From NCBI GenBank assembly GCA_002946415.1, contig NJPS01000018.1:79571-143570 (forward strand): 64,000 bases of DNA, given 5' to 3'. The translations under genes were made by a program, and so were the position numbers. Below are positions 19,628 to 31,756 of the stretch, one piece after another. The notes beneath the pieces were generated by a model. The model saw only the letters and a program-made list of their open reading frames with translations. It had not been told where the DNA came from and searched no databases. The stretch is from Rutstroemia sp. NJR-2017a BVV2 (Eukaryota > Ascomycota > Leotiomycetes > Helotiales > Rutstroemiaceae). Numbering within the stretch: position 1 is the first letter of the stretch; each line of letters opens with the position of its first letter.

Positions 19628-22090
19628 ATGGAAGCCCAGAGCCCAACAATTCAAATGCTCACAGGTGCCAACGTAATCGCCGCGTTTATAGCCACAACAT
19701 TCGACTACCTGCTTGCACCCCTCTATAAACGCATCCTGCTCACAATATTCTACCTTTCTACAGCTGGCCGCGCCCTGTACATCGGCGACTCCAGCAAATC
19801 CTTTGCTGTTATTTCTCTCAGTGCAGTCCTCATAGCGATTAGCTCTTCTGGTAGCGGTACATTTTCAGTGTTCTTCGGGGTAAGGTTGGCGTTGAAACAT
19901 GTGTTTGTGCCAGCTGTGAGGAATATTGATTATAGAGTCACGGATGAGAATAGTCAGCTTGATGTTTTGTTTGGGCCGGTTCCGTTGGTGTTTTATGTGG
20001 GTGCTTGTGTGCTTTTGAGGAATCTTGATGGAATTCTATATCTTGTGTTGCATTTCGGGTTGTATATCGTGGCAGCAGGGCTGGCTCATTGGTTGGTGAC
20101 TAGTATGGTAGTGGGGGAAAGCGGGTGGAGTCAGATGAGAGTACACTTAGAGTATACCCTCCGCAGGTTGAAAGCAGTATTGGATTTTGCAACATGGGTC
20201 ATGGTGAGAGCTCCGGATGCACTCGGTACTTTGATCAGAGCTATGATTGACCTCTTCGATCGTTGGGATGCTTTGCGGATCGACAAAGAGAAATCAACCG
20301 CGAAGGAAAGGAGAATATATGAGTATCAACGACTGAGTCCGGTACCAGAGATCAGGTTGCTGAGGGTTCTGCAAAGGAATCTGGGCACTGAACTTCAATG
20401 CGAACTTGAAAACTTTGATCTTGACAAGGCACCACCGTACGAAGCGATCTCTTATACATGGAGGGACCAGATGCCAACAGAAAAACTTCTTGTCAATGGT
20501 TCTTCATTGATGGTTACACCTGCTGTGAAGGAGATAGTTGGATATTTCCAATCATTCATAAGTCAAAGATATTTATGGATTGATGGCGTATGCATTAATC
20601 AGGTCGACGACATCGAGAAAAGTCAACAGGTTCCATTAATGGGGGAGATTTATCAACGGGCGGACCGTGTGGTTGTCTGGCTGGGACCTCAAGGGGAAGT
20701 CAAAGATGCCTATGATGCCCGGAGGGTATTGTGCTTCTTGGCATATACCTGGCGTCACAGTGGTCATGAGTCACAAGCGTACCTAAGGATGCTTTCGAAC
20801 CAGCGGGATCTGCGATGGCCTGCCGTCGTCAGGCTTTTTTCGCATCCTTGGTTCAGCAGAGCGTGGGTGGTGCAGGAATTAGCACTGCCCAAAACTCTTC
20901 ATGTAATTTATGGAGAGATATGCCTGGATTGGGGAATGATCGCTGTGGCTAGTCGAATTATGATGGATCCATTTATTGTAGGTATCACTCAAGTGGACAG
21001 GGCACTGAATATGGACCTCAGCCGCAATGGCAGGCTTGTACAACTGAGCAATATTCAACAAATGGGATGGATCCGGAACCAAGTACAAAAGGACCAAATC
21101 CTTTCTCTTGGGCGTGTTCTAGGTGCTTGTATCGATTTCAAAGCCAAATATGCTCGTGACAAGATCTTCTCCGTTCTCGGAATTGTGGTTGATGGAGGCC
21201 ATCCAGATCTTGCCCCAAACTACACCAAACCCACAGCAGAAGTGTACCTGAATACGATGCGTCATATAATATTGAGTGGAAATAATCGAGATATAGATAT
21301 CGCAATACAATTCGCAGGAATCGGATTTCAAAGGTCGTTAGAAATGCAAAATCTTCCATCTTGGGTACCGGACTGGAGCTACCCATCAACTGGCAGAGTT
21401 ATACGGGACTCACACTCAATCCCTGAAGGCCCAGAAGAAGCTATAAATATCATGTTTACTGATGCTGAGCACCTCCTGGAACTAGGAGGTGTGGAAATTG
21501 ACAGAATTGGGGATCTCGGCGGGGTCTTCATAGAGCCTACCGAGGATATAGGAGATATGGAGGAGTGGGCGAACAGTCTCTGCAGCTTGATGCGGAAAGT
21601 CCATGCAATGGCTCAAGCCTGCTCCAAAAATTTATATCCAAATGAAGAAGCCATCAAAGGCGCACTTTGGCAAGCCCTCAAAGCCCCGACTGGGTTACCT
21701 GAAAGGGAGGACAACTCTACGGCGCACCTCGCTTTTATCTGGCAGCAGTTTGAAAGTTTCGTGGATCGCAGCGCTGAATTCAAATTATTCGAATCCCCAA
21801 GGGCAACAGAATTTTTGATTAAATTCAGACCGATGCTTGTTGTCCTTGGCCGGGCTTGCGGAAAACGGTTCTGTATCACTGAAGAAGGACGAATGACTCT
21901 CGTTCCTCCAATTGTAGAGAAAGGAAACCTGATATGCTATATAAAAGGTTTGCAGATGCCGATTGTGCTTCGCAAGAAGCAAATGGGAGAAAGGAAGGCC
22001 GCAGAGCATTATGAATTGCTTGGAAATTGCATTATCGACGGCAACATGGGGATGGAAAATGCTAGGTGGAAGTGGTATACGATAGTATAA
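19628..22090 (+). CDS. HET-domain protein with N-terminal membrane segments (HET1)
   Basis: A single exon of 820 residues. Residues about 12-160 hold four to five hydrophobic segments (for example FAVISLSAVLIAISSSG and GILYLVLHFGLYIVAAGLAH). The HET domain follows at about 265-420: YEAISYTWRD (271-280), VTPAVKEI, YLWIDGVCINQ (315-325) and IYQRADRVVVWLGP. The motif SHPWFSRAWVVQELALP follows. The C-terminus ends with the usual HET-family Gly/Val strand pattern (CYIKGLQMPIVLRKK, YELLGNCIIDG). HET proteins trigger programmed cell death during heterokaryon incompatibility in filamentous ascomycetes. Membrane anchoring at the N-terminus is notable. The frame is intact, and the stop is followed at once by AT-rich decayed DNA. 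Confidence 0.88.
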   Translation: MEAQSPTIQMLTGANVIAAFIATTFDYLLAPLYKRILLTIFYLSTAGRALYIGDSSKSFAVISLSAVLIAISSSGSGTFSVFFGVRLALKHVFVPAVRNIDYRVTDENSQLDVLFGPVPLVFYVGACVLLRNLDGILYLVLHFGLYIVAAGLAHWLVTSMVVGESGWSQMRVHLEYTLRRLKAVLDFATWVMVRAPDALGTLIRAMIDLFDRWDALRIDKEKSTAKERRIYEYQRLSPVPEIRLLRVLQRNLGTELQCELENFDLDKAPPYEAISYTWRDQMPTEKLLVNGSSLMVTPAVKEIVGYFQSFISQRYLWIDGVCINQVDDIEKSQQVPLMGEIYQRADRVVVWLGPQGEVKDAYDARRVLCFLAYTWRHSGHESQAYLRMLSNQRDLRWPAVVRLFSHPWFSRAWVVQELALPKTLHVIYGEICLDWGMIAVASRIMMDPFIVGITQVDRALNMDLSRNGRLVQLSNIQQMGWIRNQVQKDQILSLGRVLGACIDFKAKYARDKIFSVLGIVVDGGHPDLAPNYTKPTAEVYLNTMRHIILSGNNRDIDIAIQFAGIGFQRSLEMQNLPSWVPDWSYPSTGRVIRDSHSIPEGPEEAINIMFTDAEHLLELGGVEIDRIGDLGGVFIEPTEDIGDMEEWANSLCSLMRKVHAMAQACSKNLYPNEEAIKGALWQALKAPTGLPEREDNSTAHLAFIWQQFESFVDRSAEFKLFESPRATEFLIKFRPMLVVLGRACGKRFCITEEGRMTLVPPIVEKGNLICYIKGLQMPIVLRKKQMGERKAAEHYELLGNCIIDGNMGMENARWKWYTIV

Positions 22091-22369
22091 TAATGGGAAG
22101 ATACTAAGATAATTGGGTATAAATAAAAGAGATACTGAAAGTGATATTATAAATATTAAATTTAAAAGAGAAGTTCTCAAAATATAATTATCAATATATT
22201 CCTAAAATAAAACAATTGTATAATTGATATATTTTTGAGAATAATATTATATAGATGTTAAATATATGATATACCTTCCGCAAAGGCCCTGTTCCGGTAA
22301 GCATATAAACAAAAGCATATCTAAATGATATATCTATATATCAGGGGATGGAATGAAAGGGCTATAGGT
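22091..22369. other. AT-rich decayed DNA
   Basis: A short AT-rich tract between the HET1 stop and an LTR-like block. No gene. The composition matches the RIP-decayed stretches elsewhere in the window. Confidence 0.55.
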
Positions 22370-22575
22370 TCGGGGGTAAATGACCCGGGGAAGCGAGGTA
22401 GTGGAGGCTAATTGACCGATAAGCGGGGTTGATACTTCAAAGTTGATCTATATAAGGAGAAAAAATAATAAGAGAGATCAATAGTAATTAGTTTGTACCT
22501 AAGCTATACCCTACTATTGAGCTACGATTGCCCTACGATTGTCTAGTGGTGCTCTTACAATTCCCTACCAAGTGC
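22370..22575 (+). mobile_element. Dispersed repeat / probable LTR end, second copy
   Basis: Shares with the block at 11.1-11.3 kb the ordered segments GGAGGCTAAT, TATATAAGG/TATAAGG, AGAGATCA.TAG.AATTAGTTTG and CTCTTACAA.TCCCTACCA, with divergence between them. It ends about 15 bp from the stop codon of the HET2 gene on the opposite strand. Probably the 3' part of a solo LTR. Confidence 0.5.
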
Positions 22576-22585
22576 CCCTTGACAC

Positions 22586-25306
22586 CTACTTAATGGTGAT
22601 CGCTATATCAAAGATGCTCGGAACATGGGATATTGACAAGTTCTGCGATAAGTAGTCATCATTTATGAGCCCATGCACAAGCACAGCCCCTACGATCGTA
22701 TATATCTCTGTAGTGCTTTCTGATAGAACACGACTGCGCCGCAGCACCATGGGAGCTTGTACGCCCTGGAGCAGGAAGACTTCATCATCCTTCTGCATGC
22801 TGGATGGACCAGTGCCGACCAGCCCGTTCGAGAGCACAAAGAGACATCTTTTATCCTTGTCGATATGGAGTGTAAGATCGTCCACAACGTCCTTGGCGCC
22901 GTCGACCTGCCCAATCACGCTTCTCAGATCGTTTGAGGTGCAGTCAATGTCGCAACCGCTTTCCCAGTCCTTGGGCGAGCCCATGGTGTCAACTACATTC
23001 AGTAAACGCTGGAAGCAGTTGAACTGCTCCTTGAAGTTGTCGAATGGGTATGGAGCTCGGTGCCGCTCGAGAACTTCCTGGTGTGCTGGCCTATGTGGAC
23101 CGGCCAGGTAAAGGCTACCCTCCTCGCTATGCCAGACTTGCAGCCGGACCCTTTTGGGGCTCAGCCCCTTGATTACGGCATAGATCGAGCTCACTGGGAA
23201 GTCATAGTGGCGGCTTAGGATCTTATCGGAGGGCGTCTGGGACTTCACTTTCCGACCTCGACGGATACAATTTGTCGCGCAATATAACCAGCTGATAAAG
23301 CGTGTATCCCGGCTTGTGGGCGCAGTGCTTTGTGTTGGGGGGCTTCCGCAGTCGTTAAAGGTAGTAACAAAGCAGACCTTTCCGTGCGGGCGGCCATGCA
23401 ATTGCAGGGAAAAGTCAGCCCCTATCACCGGTGGTGCTGAAAGCATTGACTGTATATCTCCGCTCTTGGACTGATTGAGATTATGGTTGAAGGACAGCCA
23501 GACGCTGGGGCAGAATCTCTCGCCGTTCTTGGCCGAGGTCCACCGAGGAACCCATGAGGGAGCAGTGTACCTCGGGGAGTCAAGATCGCTCAAGGGGTCA
23601 GGATCTTCGCACGATGGTGTTCCGATGCCAGCATCAATGATCAGGCTAATTGCAGCTGGCTTCCAATCGACAAGCGCTCTAAGCAGACTGGCATGCGTAA
23701 TACCGATTGGGTGTCGGTAGTCGATACTGTCCAGCTCAGTTTGGAGCTTGCTCTGCTCAGGCTGCAGGGATTTCAGTATCCCCAGGAGGCCAAAGACTCT
23801 GTCTCGCTCCTCGGTGCAAGTGCGATGACGTAGGGCGTCCTGTATCCCAGAGAGTATTTCCAATTCGTACTCCGTGTTTTTCTGGTCCTGGCGTAGGGAT
23901 CCCAGTGGCCCGACACGATTGCCAACTAGAACAAATACTATGACTGGGTAGACGAGGAAAATGAAGGGGAAGGGTACCATAAGCATTAGCAACGAAACCC
24001 ACAGGCCCAGAAAGACTTTGTCAGTCCCGTTTCGGTGGCCCCCTTCAAACCATCCTGCTTTGATGAAGCCGTATGTGCCGGCACCAAGGAAGGAAAGCAT
24101 CGATCCAATCAAAATAGCCGTGCAATACCGTAGCCACGACTGGCGCCACGACCTGTTGCTGGCTGACATACGGTTGTGCATCTCAAGGAACGATTGGGAT
24201 TTCGTCCGAGGACTGCCCTCAGCATCGCTGCCACCGCTGCCGCCGTTAATGATGAGGGCTTTAGTGTCGGGTGAGCCACGCGGGAAAATAAGCCAGAAGT
24301 CCATGATGAAGCGCCATCGGTCGAGCCCTCTATGAGCGTAGTGAAGGGACCCAAAGAGGAATGGTACTATCCATGTATAGTACCAGTACCTTTGCTCGTC
24401 AGGCGGCTCTACCGCATTCAACATCTCGCCCCATGTGAGTATACGGTTGCCGCAGAGGATGACAGGGTGAGACGCTAGCACTATCTCTTGGAACGTCCAT
24501 ATACGCCCGATCCACTGTAGACAGAGCAACTCGTCCATGTCATCGCAAAGCTGCTGTTTTCGCCGCCACAATAAGCACAACGTAGCCACCAAATAGAGCC
24601 GGCGAAGGATATTGCGCCACGTATCGAATCGGAAAGCCTTTACTTCCCGGTCCAAACCTGAGATGCCGGCTTCCGTAGCCAACTGAGCTACAGGAAGACG
24701 CGGTGCAACGGCGCCATACAGCTTCAAACGGTCCATAGCGCGCGCGGTTCCCGGAGTTCCGTGGCCTAACCACACGTAAACGCTGCTTGCGACAGTGTAG
24801 ATCATGCCCATAACATCGTTTATCTGCCAAAACTTTTCTTCCTCGTCTTGTTGGTCGATACAGATAGAGTCCGTCCAAATAGGCATCGAACCGAGCTCTC
24901 GTCGATTCGCGTAGATTTGACATAGGGCAGCGTAGCAGTTTGCCGCGATTTCCAGCTCCAAGGTGGAGGTGTCAGTTGGGTATCTCGCACGCCCCTCGTT
25001 TGTCTCGCTATGTACGGCTTGCCTCCGAACGGTCAGGTATATTACATGCCGATTTTCTGAGTCTGACTCACCGTGTACGGCTTGTCCCCAGACGTAGGAC
25101 AGGGCTACGAAGGCAGGCCAATTGCCGGTTTTCTGTAAGCTTACCACCTCCAGCTCACCAACAAGCTTCCCGTTTATGCAGGAGTTTAATCGTAGTAACC
25201 GGATCTCCTTCTTTTGCCGCGACAGTCGGGCTGCGGTAGAATAAAGGCCGGCCTTGTCTGAGTTTATCCGTAGCGGGGTTATATCTTGGACGCGCTGGCC
25301 GGCCAT
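22586..25306 (-). CDS. HET-domain protein with central membrane segments (HET2)
   Basis: A single exon of 906 residues with GC-rich codons, unlike the AT-rich flanks. The HET domain is N-terminal: EIRLLRLNSC, FVALSYVWGQ (66-75), ELEIAANCYAALCQIYANRR, MPIWTDSICIDQQDEEEKFW (141-160) and TVASSVYVWLGHG, then GRIWTFQEIVLASHPVIL (267-284). Two strong hydrophobic regions at about 395-417 and 431-462 follow. The C-terminal half is the usual variable HET-protein region (APSWVPRW), ending in a strand motif GVQAPMVLRRSRV. Role as for other HET proteins: non-self recognition and cell death. The specificity partner is unknown. The frame shows no decay although RIP-type DNA starts just outside. Confidence 0.88.
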   Translation of the reverse strand: MAGQRVQDITPLRINSDKAGLYSTAARLSRQKKEIRLLRLNSCINGKLVGELEVVSLQKTGNWPAFVALSYVWGQAVHGESDSENRHVIYLTVRRQAVHSETNEGRARYPTDTSTLELEIAANCYAALCQIYANRRELGSMPIWTDSICIDQQDEEEKFWQINDVMGMIYTVASSVYVWLGHGTPGTARAMDRLKLYGAVAPRLPVAQLATEAGISGLDREVKAFRFDTWRNILRRLYLVATLCLLWRRKQQLCDDMDELLCLQWIGRIWTFQEIVLASHPVILCGNRILTWGEMLNAVEPPDEQRYWYYTWIVPFLFGSLHYAHRGLDRWRFIMDFWLIFPRGSPDTKALIINGGSGGSDAEGSPRTKSQSFLEMHNRMSASNRSWRQSWLRYCTAILIGSMLSFLGAGTYGFIKAGWFEGGHRNGTDKVFLGLWVSLLMLMVPFPFIFLVYPVIVFVLVGNRVGPLGSLRQDQKNTEYELEILSGIQDALRHRTCTEERDRVFGLLGILKSLQPEQSKLQTELDSIDYRHPIGITHASLLRALVDWKPAAISLIIDAGIGTPSCEDPDPLSDLDSPRYTAPSWVPRWTSAKNGERFCPSVWLSFNHNLNQSKSGDIQSMLSAPPVIGADFSLQLHGRPHGKVCFVTTFNDCGSPPTQSTAPTSRDTRFISWLYCATNCIRRGRKVKSQTPSDKILSRHYDFPVSSIYAVIKGLSPKRVRLQVWHSEEGSLYLAGPHRPAHQEVLERHRAPYPFDNFKEQFNCFQRLLNVVDTMGSPKDWESGCDIDCTSNDLRSVIGQVDGAKDVVDDLTLHIDKDKRCLFVLSNGLVGTGPSSMQKDDEVFLLQGVQAPMVLRRSRVLSESTTEIYTIVGAVLVHGLINDDYLSQNLSISHVPSIFDIAITIK

Positions 25307-25379
25307 GACTGCTTGAGAGCTGTTTTGGTATCGTGCGACACAAGGTGAGAGCAGTAATATTTATGGCGCAAGGGTGATA

Positions 25380-26160
25380 TTGAGGAAAAGCAAGTGAGTT
25401 TAAATTTCTGGAGAGATGGGGAAGGGGGTAAGCCTTAAAATAAGAAGGGCATAGAAAGAAGGATAAAAATTAACTCTCAGCCTCTCAAAATCGCGCTCAG
25501 CTTTGATTAACTATATAAAGTACCATAATTTCAATATTTCTATATAGAAAAAATAATAATATTGATATATATTATTATATAATATTATAATTAAGTTATA
25601 TAGCGATCATAGAATCTTAGATTTAGAAAATTAACTATTTATATTAAATAAATCAAATTATTATATCTATTCCGGTCTATATATAAATATCCTTATTTTA
25701 TAAATAGATTATATTCATTAGCTAATAAACTAATTTATTACCGAATAAACTGGATTTATAACTAGATTAGTTTATTAGCTAATAAATATAATTTATATAG
25801 TAATATAAGTTTATTTGCAAATAGATTATATCTATATAAAAATACTTTTAATTTGGACCTCAACTAGTCTATTTGTATTTCTTATCTTAGATTATATTTA
25901 TAAACTTATTTTTAACCTTTATAGAGAAGTTATCAACAATCTGGGAAGATATCTGGAGGGGCGCCGATAAGGTTATATTAACTATAATAACGTTCAAGTA
26001 GTATAATATAAAAGAAAGAAGGATTATTAACTATTAAAACTATATATTTATATGGTGGATACTACTCACTTTAGGGTATTAACGAATGGATTAAGTCTAT
26101 TTACGAATAGACTACGTCCATTTGCGAATAGCCTCATATTACTATATAGACTACGTCCAT
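25380..26160. other. AT-rich desert 1
   Basis: About 0.8 kb of very AT-rich sequence full of stops in all frames. It contains repeated AT-rich motifs such as TTTATTAGCTAATAAA around 25715-25790 and imperfect repeats of TTCGTAAATAGAC-like units (25680-26160). Interpreted as RIP-degraded repeat DNA. Confidence 0.6.
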
Positions 26161-26485
26161 TGGCCAAATGAGGAAATTTGCGTACGGACCGGAACAGATC
26201 TATATAAATGTACCAATAGAAGGGCCGGTGTTATGTGACCTGCCAAAAAGGTGCCGCCCCACAGAAACGACCCTTGAAACGTCCGGCGGATACGGAATCC
26301 TAGCCGCTCGAATATTTGGGTGGCTTGCAGCTGAGCCATCACCTTGGAAACTACATAGCCTTCGGTCGCATTGCCAAATAAATTCTTCCACATCACAACT
26401 CCCCGCCGCCATCGTTTTTACTTCCCATTAATTAATTCATTTGGAATTGAATGAGCTATTGCTCCAGAAATATTGTTCCAAAATT

Positions 26486-29400
26486 ATGAATAACTTCAGT
26501 ACTTGTCTTCCAAACGCGGATAATCTCTTTGGCCCTCGGGTCGAACCATGCGAGAGGCAATTCGACTTCTCGCTACTCTTCGAGCAAAGTATTCTCAGTG
26601 TCGGTCCATCTACACTATTCATGCTACTGCTTTCTCTTCGAATACCTCAGCTGTATCGTGAGACTAGAAAAACACTACCAAATTTACTTGGGTGTGTGAA
26701 ATTAGTGATTAGTTGTCACCCCATCATTACAATCAGCGCTAACAACGGTAGATTGTAATATCGGTACTTTTCTGTCTTCAAACTGCCATTTTAGCGTTAT
26801 GGATAGTTTCCAACGGTCAACATACACCTGTGTCTGTGCCAGCCGCGGCGTTGTCAGTAATCGCTACCATTGGCCTTGCAGCACTGTCGAACTTGGAGAA
26901 TAATCGATCAACACACCCTTCGCTCTTAATTTGCACTTACCTCATCATGTCTACACTTCTGGATATAGCTCAAACAAGGACACTTTGGCTGCAACATAGA
27001 AGCACGGCATTGTCGGCATTGTTCACATGTAGTGTGCTGGCCAAGACAATTCTACTGTGGCTCGAAGCGTTCGAGAAGAAGTCTTTTCTGAAAGAGCCTT
27101 ACAGCAAGTACCCTCCCGAAGCCTTGGCGGGAGTCATAAACACAAGTTTCTTCTGGTGGCTAAATACACTAATCCGGAAGGGTCACGGAAATATACTCAG
27201 TCTTGACGATCTATTTGACATTGATAAAGCCTTGTCATCTTCTTCTCTGGAGGCAAGGATGCAAACAGCATGGCGAAGTCAATCCCCGAATGGAAAATAT
27301 TCTCTCCTCTTCGCCATACTTACATGTTTTAATATTCCTCTGCTTACCCTCATCTTCCCACGTATTTGCCTGATCGGGTTCAAGTTTTCTCAACCCTTGC
27401 TAATAAATCGAGCCATCTCTTTGATTGACGCTCCCGAGACACCGGTAAACAAAAATATTGGCCATGCATTGATCGGTGCAACGGCTTTTATATACCTTGG
27501 TTTGGCAATTAGCACCGCCCAATACCGACACCAGATATTCCGAGTCATCACCATGATTAGGGGAGGACTGATTTGCGTCATTTATAACGTAACGCTGACC
27601 CTTGATGCAAACTCTACGGACGATTCTGCTGCAGTCACATTGATGAGTACAGACATAGAACGCATTGGGATTGGATTTAGTACTGTTGATAGTTTATGGG
27701 CTGGCCCAATTGAAGCTGGGATTGCCGTATATCTATTGCAACGGGAACTAGGCTTAGCTTGCATCGCGCCCGTCATCGTTTCACTTGGTGAGTCATTATT
27801 GAAAACCCTAGCACCACTGCTTACTAATATCTATAGCATGCACTATTGGGGCATTTTCAATTATGAAATGGGCGAAGCATACCCAAAAGGAATGGGTTGA
27901 AGCAGTCCAAAATCGTATTGCAATTACATCTTCAGCACTTAAATCAATAAGAGGTATCAAGATGCTGGGACTTACAACACGATTATCTGAAGACTTGCAG
28001 GAACTTCGTGTTCAGGAACTCGAGTATGCGAAGCCGTTTCGCAGAAATATCATTGCCACGGCAATAACATCCAATATTACTACCCTTTGCGGGCCGGCCA
28101 TAACATTCATCGTTTATATCCTCATTCAAAGGACCCAGGATTCGGCAATCCTAAATATCAGTCAGGCCTTCACTAGTCTGTCTTTGATATCCTTATTAAG
28201 TGCACCCGTTTCAGAAATGGTTCAAACTATTCCTACGTAAGTCTTCTTCGTTAGTGTTTAGGAATGCCACTAATTCAAAAGAAAGATTTGCTGCCGCGAT
28301 GGGATGTATGGAACGAATCCAGACGTATATCAGGACAAAAGAACGCAACGACCCTAGATTTGCCAGCCCAAATTCTGAACGCAATTCGATACCTGAGAAG
28401 TCTCGAGACAATATCAATGTTGCTTCCTGCGAGACTGTATTACAAACAGTAGACTCAGTCGTGCCCGTCGTTTTGTTCCATGCTCGAAACAAGAATATCC
28501 TTACAATCAAGGATGCATCGTTCGTGTTTTCATTTGAAGGTACACCGGTTCTTAAAGACATCAATCTTGAAGTTTCTCGCGGTACCTTGACAATGGTTAT
28601 AGGTGCTATAGGAAGTGGAAAGTCATGTCTCCTAAAGGCAATGCTTGGGGAGTTGCCCAGCAGTAAAGGTTTTGTATTTGCAAATGCTTCGAGCATCGCC
28701 TTTTGTTCTCAGACGCCGTGGTTGCCTAATAACAACCTACGGGAACTCGTGCTTGGGGGATCGAGCTATGATGAGATTTGGTATAATACGGTTCTCAACG
28801 CCTGTATGCTTCATCATGATATTGCAACCTTTCCGAATAGTGAGAAAACAATAATCGGCAGTGATGGGGCAGCTCTCAGTGGGGGGCAGAATCAGAGATT
28901 AGTGAGTTTATCTATTATTTTCTCGGTGAATCAATGATATATCTCCTGGATGAAGGCTAATGGTGGTTAGGCTTTGGCACGTGCTTTATACTCCAGAAAG
29001 GATTTGCTTTTAATCGATGATGTTTTCAGTGGATTAGATTCTAAGACGAACAAGGCCGTGTTTCGCAATGTTTTCGGTAGAGAAGGACTTTGCAAGTTGC
29101 ATAATATAACTGTGGTTCTTGCTACACATACAGGTAAAGACAGACCCATAATCACATATAGTTTAAAAGACTCAAGCAAAACGATAAGCGAACCCAGCTG
29201 ACGATATTTAGTTGAACATCTGCAATCTGCTGACAATATCGTTATCCTCTCTAATAACGGTACCATTTTAGAGCAAGGAAATTTTCAAAAACTACGAGAA
29301 AACGAAGATGGTTATATCAAAGACTTAGTTTTTCTCGAGGGTCCAGACGAGGATTCATATGAAGAGACAGATGAGGCTCTTGTTGCAGGAGCTATGAACA

Positions 29401-31361
29401 AGATGCCGACCAAACCAGAACCACTTGAAACCAACGATATCAACCGTCAAGATGGCGATGCCAGTGTTTACTTTTATTTTGCAAAGTCTGTAGGCTGGAT
29501 TTATTTCTCCGTTTTTATCGGCACAGTAGTTTTGTATACTTTCTCTAGCGAGTTCCAAGCTGTTTTGCTAGAGTTGTGGTCCAAATCGGAGACTAGCCAT
29601 TTGGGCGTCTATAGTAATATGTATATGGGGTTATATGCAATGCTATCGGTACTGGCCTTGTGTGGAATTGGTGGATTACTGTGCGTTACACTGCTTTTTG
29701 CAGGTCCATATGTTTCTATTAATCTTCATTGCACGCTTTTACATACTGTAATGACTGCGCCGTATTCGTGGTTTACAGCAACTGACAGCGGAGTAACGCT
29801 GAATAGGTAGGTAACTTGACTATCCGATGCCGGTTAATATCTACTTACCTTCTTCAGGTTCAGTCAAGATATGAGCTTGATCGATATGGAGCTTTTAATT
29901 GGCATCGTCGATACTTTTGCAGGCTCGTTTATGGCCGTTGCTCAAGCGATCCTTATTGCCATTGGTGCCAAGTACGTAGGAGTCATCCTTCCATTAATTA
30001 TCGGAACCCTATATATTCTACAGAAACTTTACTTGAAGACATCGAGACAACTTCGATTGCTAGATTTAGAATCTAAATCGCCGCTCTACTCGCACTTCAC
30101 GGAGACGCTCAGCGGCCTTACGACGATTCGCGCATTTGGTTGGCAAGCTCAATCCGCCGAGAAAAACCGAAAGCTTCTGGACACCTCCCAAAAACCTTAC
30201 TACTTGCTCTACTGCATACAAAGATGGCTCAATCTTGTTTTGGATCTCATCATCGCCGGCATTGCTGTAGTTCTTATAACATTTGCAACACAGATGCGTG
30301 GGACCACCAGTGCAGGCACTCTCGGTATTGCTCTTGTCAATGTTCTACAATTCAACTCCACATTGAGTTTTCTTATCAAAAAGTGGACTCAACTAGAAAC
30401 TTCTATTGGCGCTGTAGCTAGGGTGAAAAGTTTTGAAGCGAATACAGTATCGGAAAATGGGCCTTTGGAAGTTAACCTACCGCCACCGGAATGGCCCACC
30501 AAAGCTAAAGTCGAATTCAGAGCTGTGACTGCAATTTATTTGTATGGATCCAACCAGAGAACTTTCATGAATTGTACTAACCATACTAAAAGTATTGACA
30601 AACCTGCTATACAGGGTATCTCATTTTCCATCGATGGTGGCACGAGAATGGGTATCGTTGGCAGGACTGGGTCGTGAGTCTTACCCAAACCCGTGCTCGA
30701 TGCCTAGGGAGCTAACCTGTCTCCCCATAGTGGAAAATCCTCTCTTATACTAACGCTCTTCCGAATGCTTGAGCTCAAAATAGGAGATATTCTCATCGAT
30801 AACATCTCCATTTCTACCCTCCGCCGTCAATCCGTACGCTGTTCCTTCATCACCATTCCCCAGGAACCCTACTTCATGTCTGGTACTGTCGGCTTCAATG
30901 CCGATCCATTCCATTCCTTAGACAACCAAGCAATCCAAACCGCGCTTGTTCGTGTTGGACTCTGGGACATAATATGTGATAATGGAGGTCTAGAAGCATC
31001 CATGAACACAACGCCTCTCAGCCAAGGTCAACAGCAACTTTTCTGCATCGCAAGAGCATTGATAAGGAAAGTGTCGTTAGGAAATAAGAATCATGGAATT
31101 CTGGTACTGGATGAGGTGACGAGTAATGTTGATTCTGCTACCGAAGAGACCATGTTGAGAATTCTGGAAGAGGAATTTAAGGGTTGGACAGTGCTCGCTG
31201 TAGCTCATAGATTGAGCACAATCAGAGGCTACGATAGAGTTTTGGTGCTTGACAAGGGGAGTGTTGTGGAAGATGGAGCACCGGGTGAACTAATGCGAAA
31301 GAAGGAGGGATTGTTCAAGGAACTGTGGGAGAATGGATTTGGGAGAGAGAATGATATATAG
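26486..31361 (+). CDS. ABC transporter, ABCC (MRP) subfamily, full length
   Basis: Eight exons join without a stop into 1488 residues: 26486-26695, 26752-27787, 27837-28236, 28286-28901, 28971-29133, 29212-29806, 29858-30673, 30731-31361. The start MNNFSTCLPNADNLFGPRVE is typical of fungal ABCC proteins and chosen over an upstream in-frame ATG at 26441. The order is an N-terminal membrane domain, TMD1, NBD1, TMD2, NBD2. NBD1 has Walker A GAIGSGKS (~657), LSGGQNQR (~745) and Walker B LLLIDDVFSGLD, where the catalytic Glu is Asp as usual in ABCC NBD1. NBD2 has GRTGSGKSS (~1272), LSQGQQQ (~1374), HGILVLDEVTSNVD with the Glu kept, and AHRLST. Members export conjugates, drugs or secondary metabolites to vacuole or outside. 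The first donor site (26696) is the least certain. Confidence 0.92.
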
Positions 31362-31399
31362 TTTTCTTGATCTATCTCTTTTATCCCTTTGTTTGTAAG

Positions 31400-31725
31400 C
31401 AAAGTAATTTCCTTAGATTATCAATTAATATCACTCTATTTTATATCTTTCAATATATTCAATAAATATAAATAGAAGAAAGAAATAATCAAATAATATT
31501 TCAATTTTGAAATATAGATAATTTATATAATTATTAGATTTAATTATTAAAACTTTCTAAAATAAAATCTTAATTTATAAACTTATTATTATTATTAATT
31601 ATCAAGTAAATAAAATTAAGATTAATATAACTGAAAGTGGAAATATTATTAATATCTCTTTTAAAATCTATTAATAATATAACCAAATTATATTATTATA
31701 ATTTAATATAATCGATAAATAAATT

Positions 31726-31756
<31 letters not shown>

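Noticed and set aside
28237..28261. A 25-bp GTAAGT...TTTAG intron in the ABCC gene
   Set aside because: Too short for a spliceosomal intron. A 49-bp intron ending at 28285 has a CTAAT branch site and gives the family-like junction IPTFAAAMGCMERIQ.
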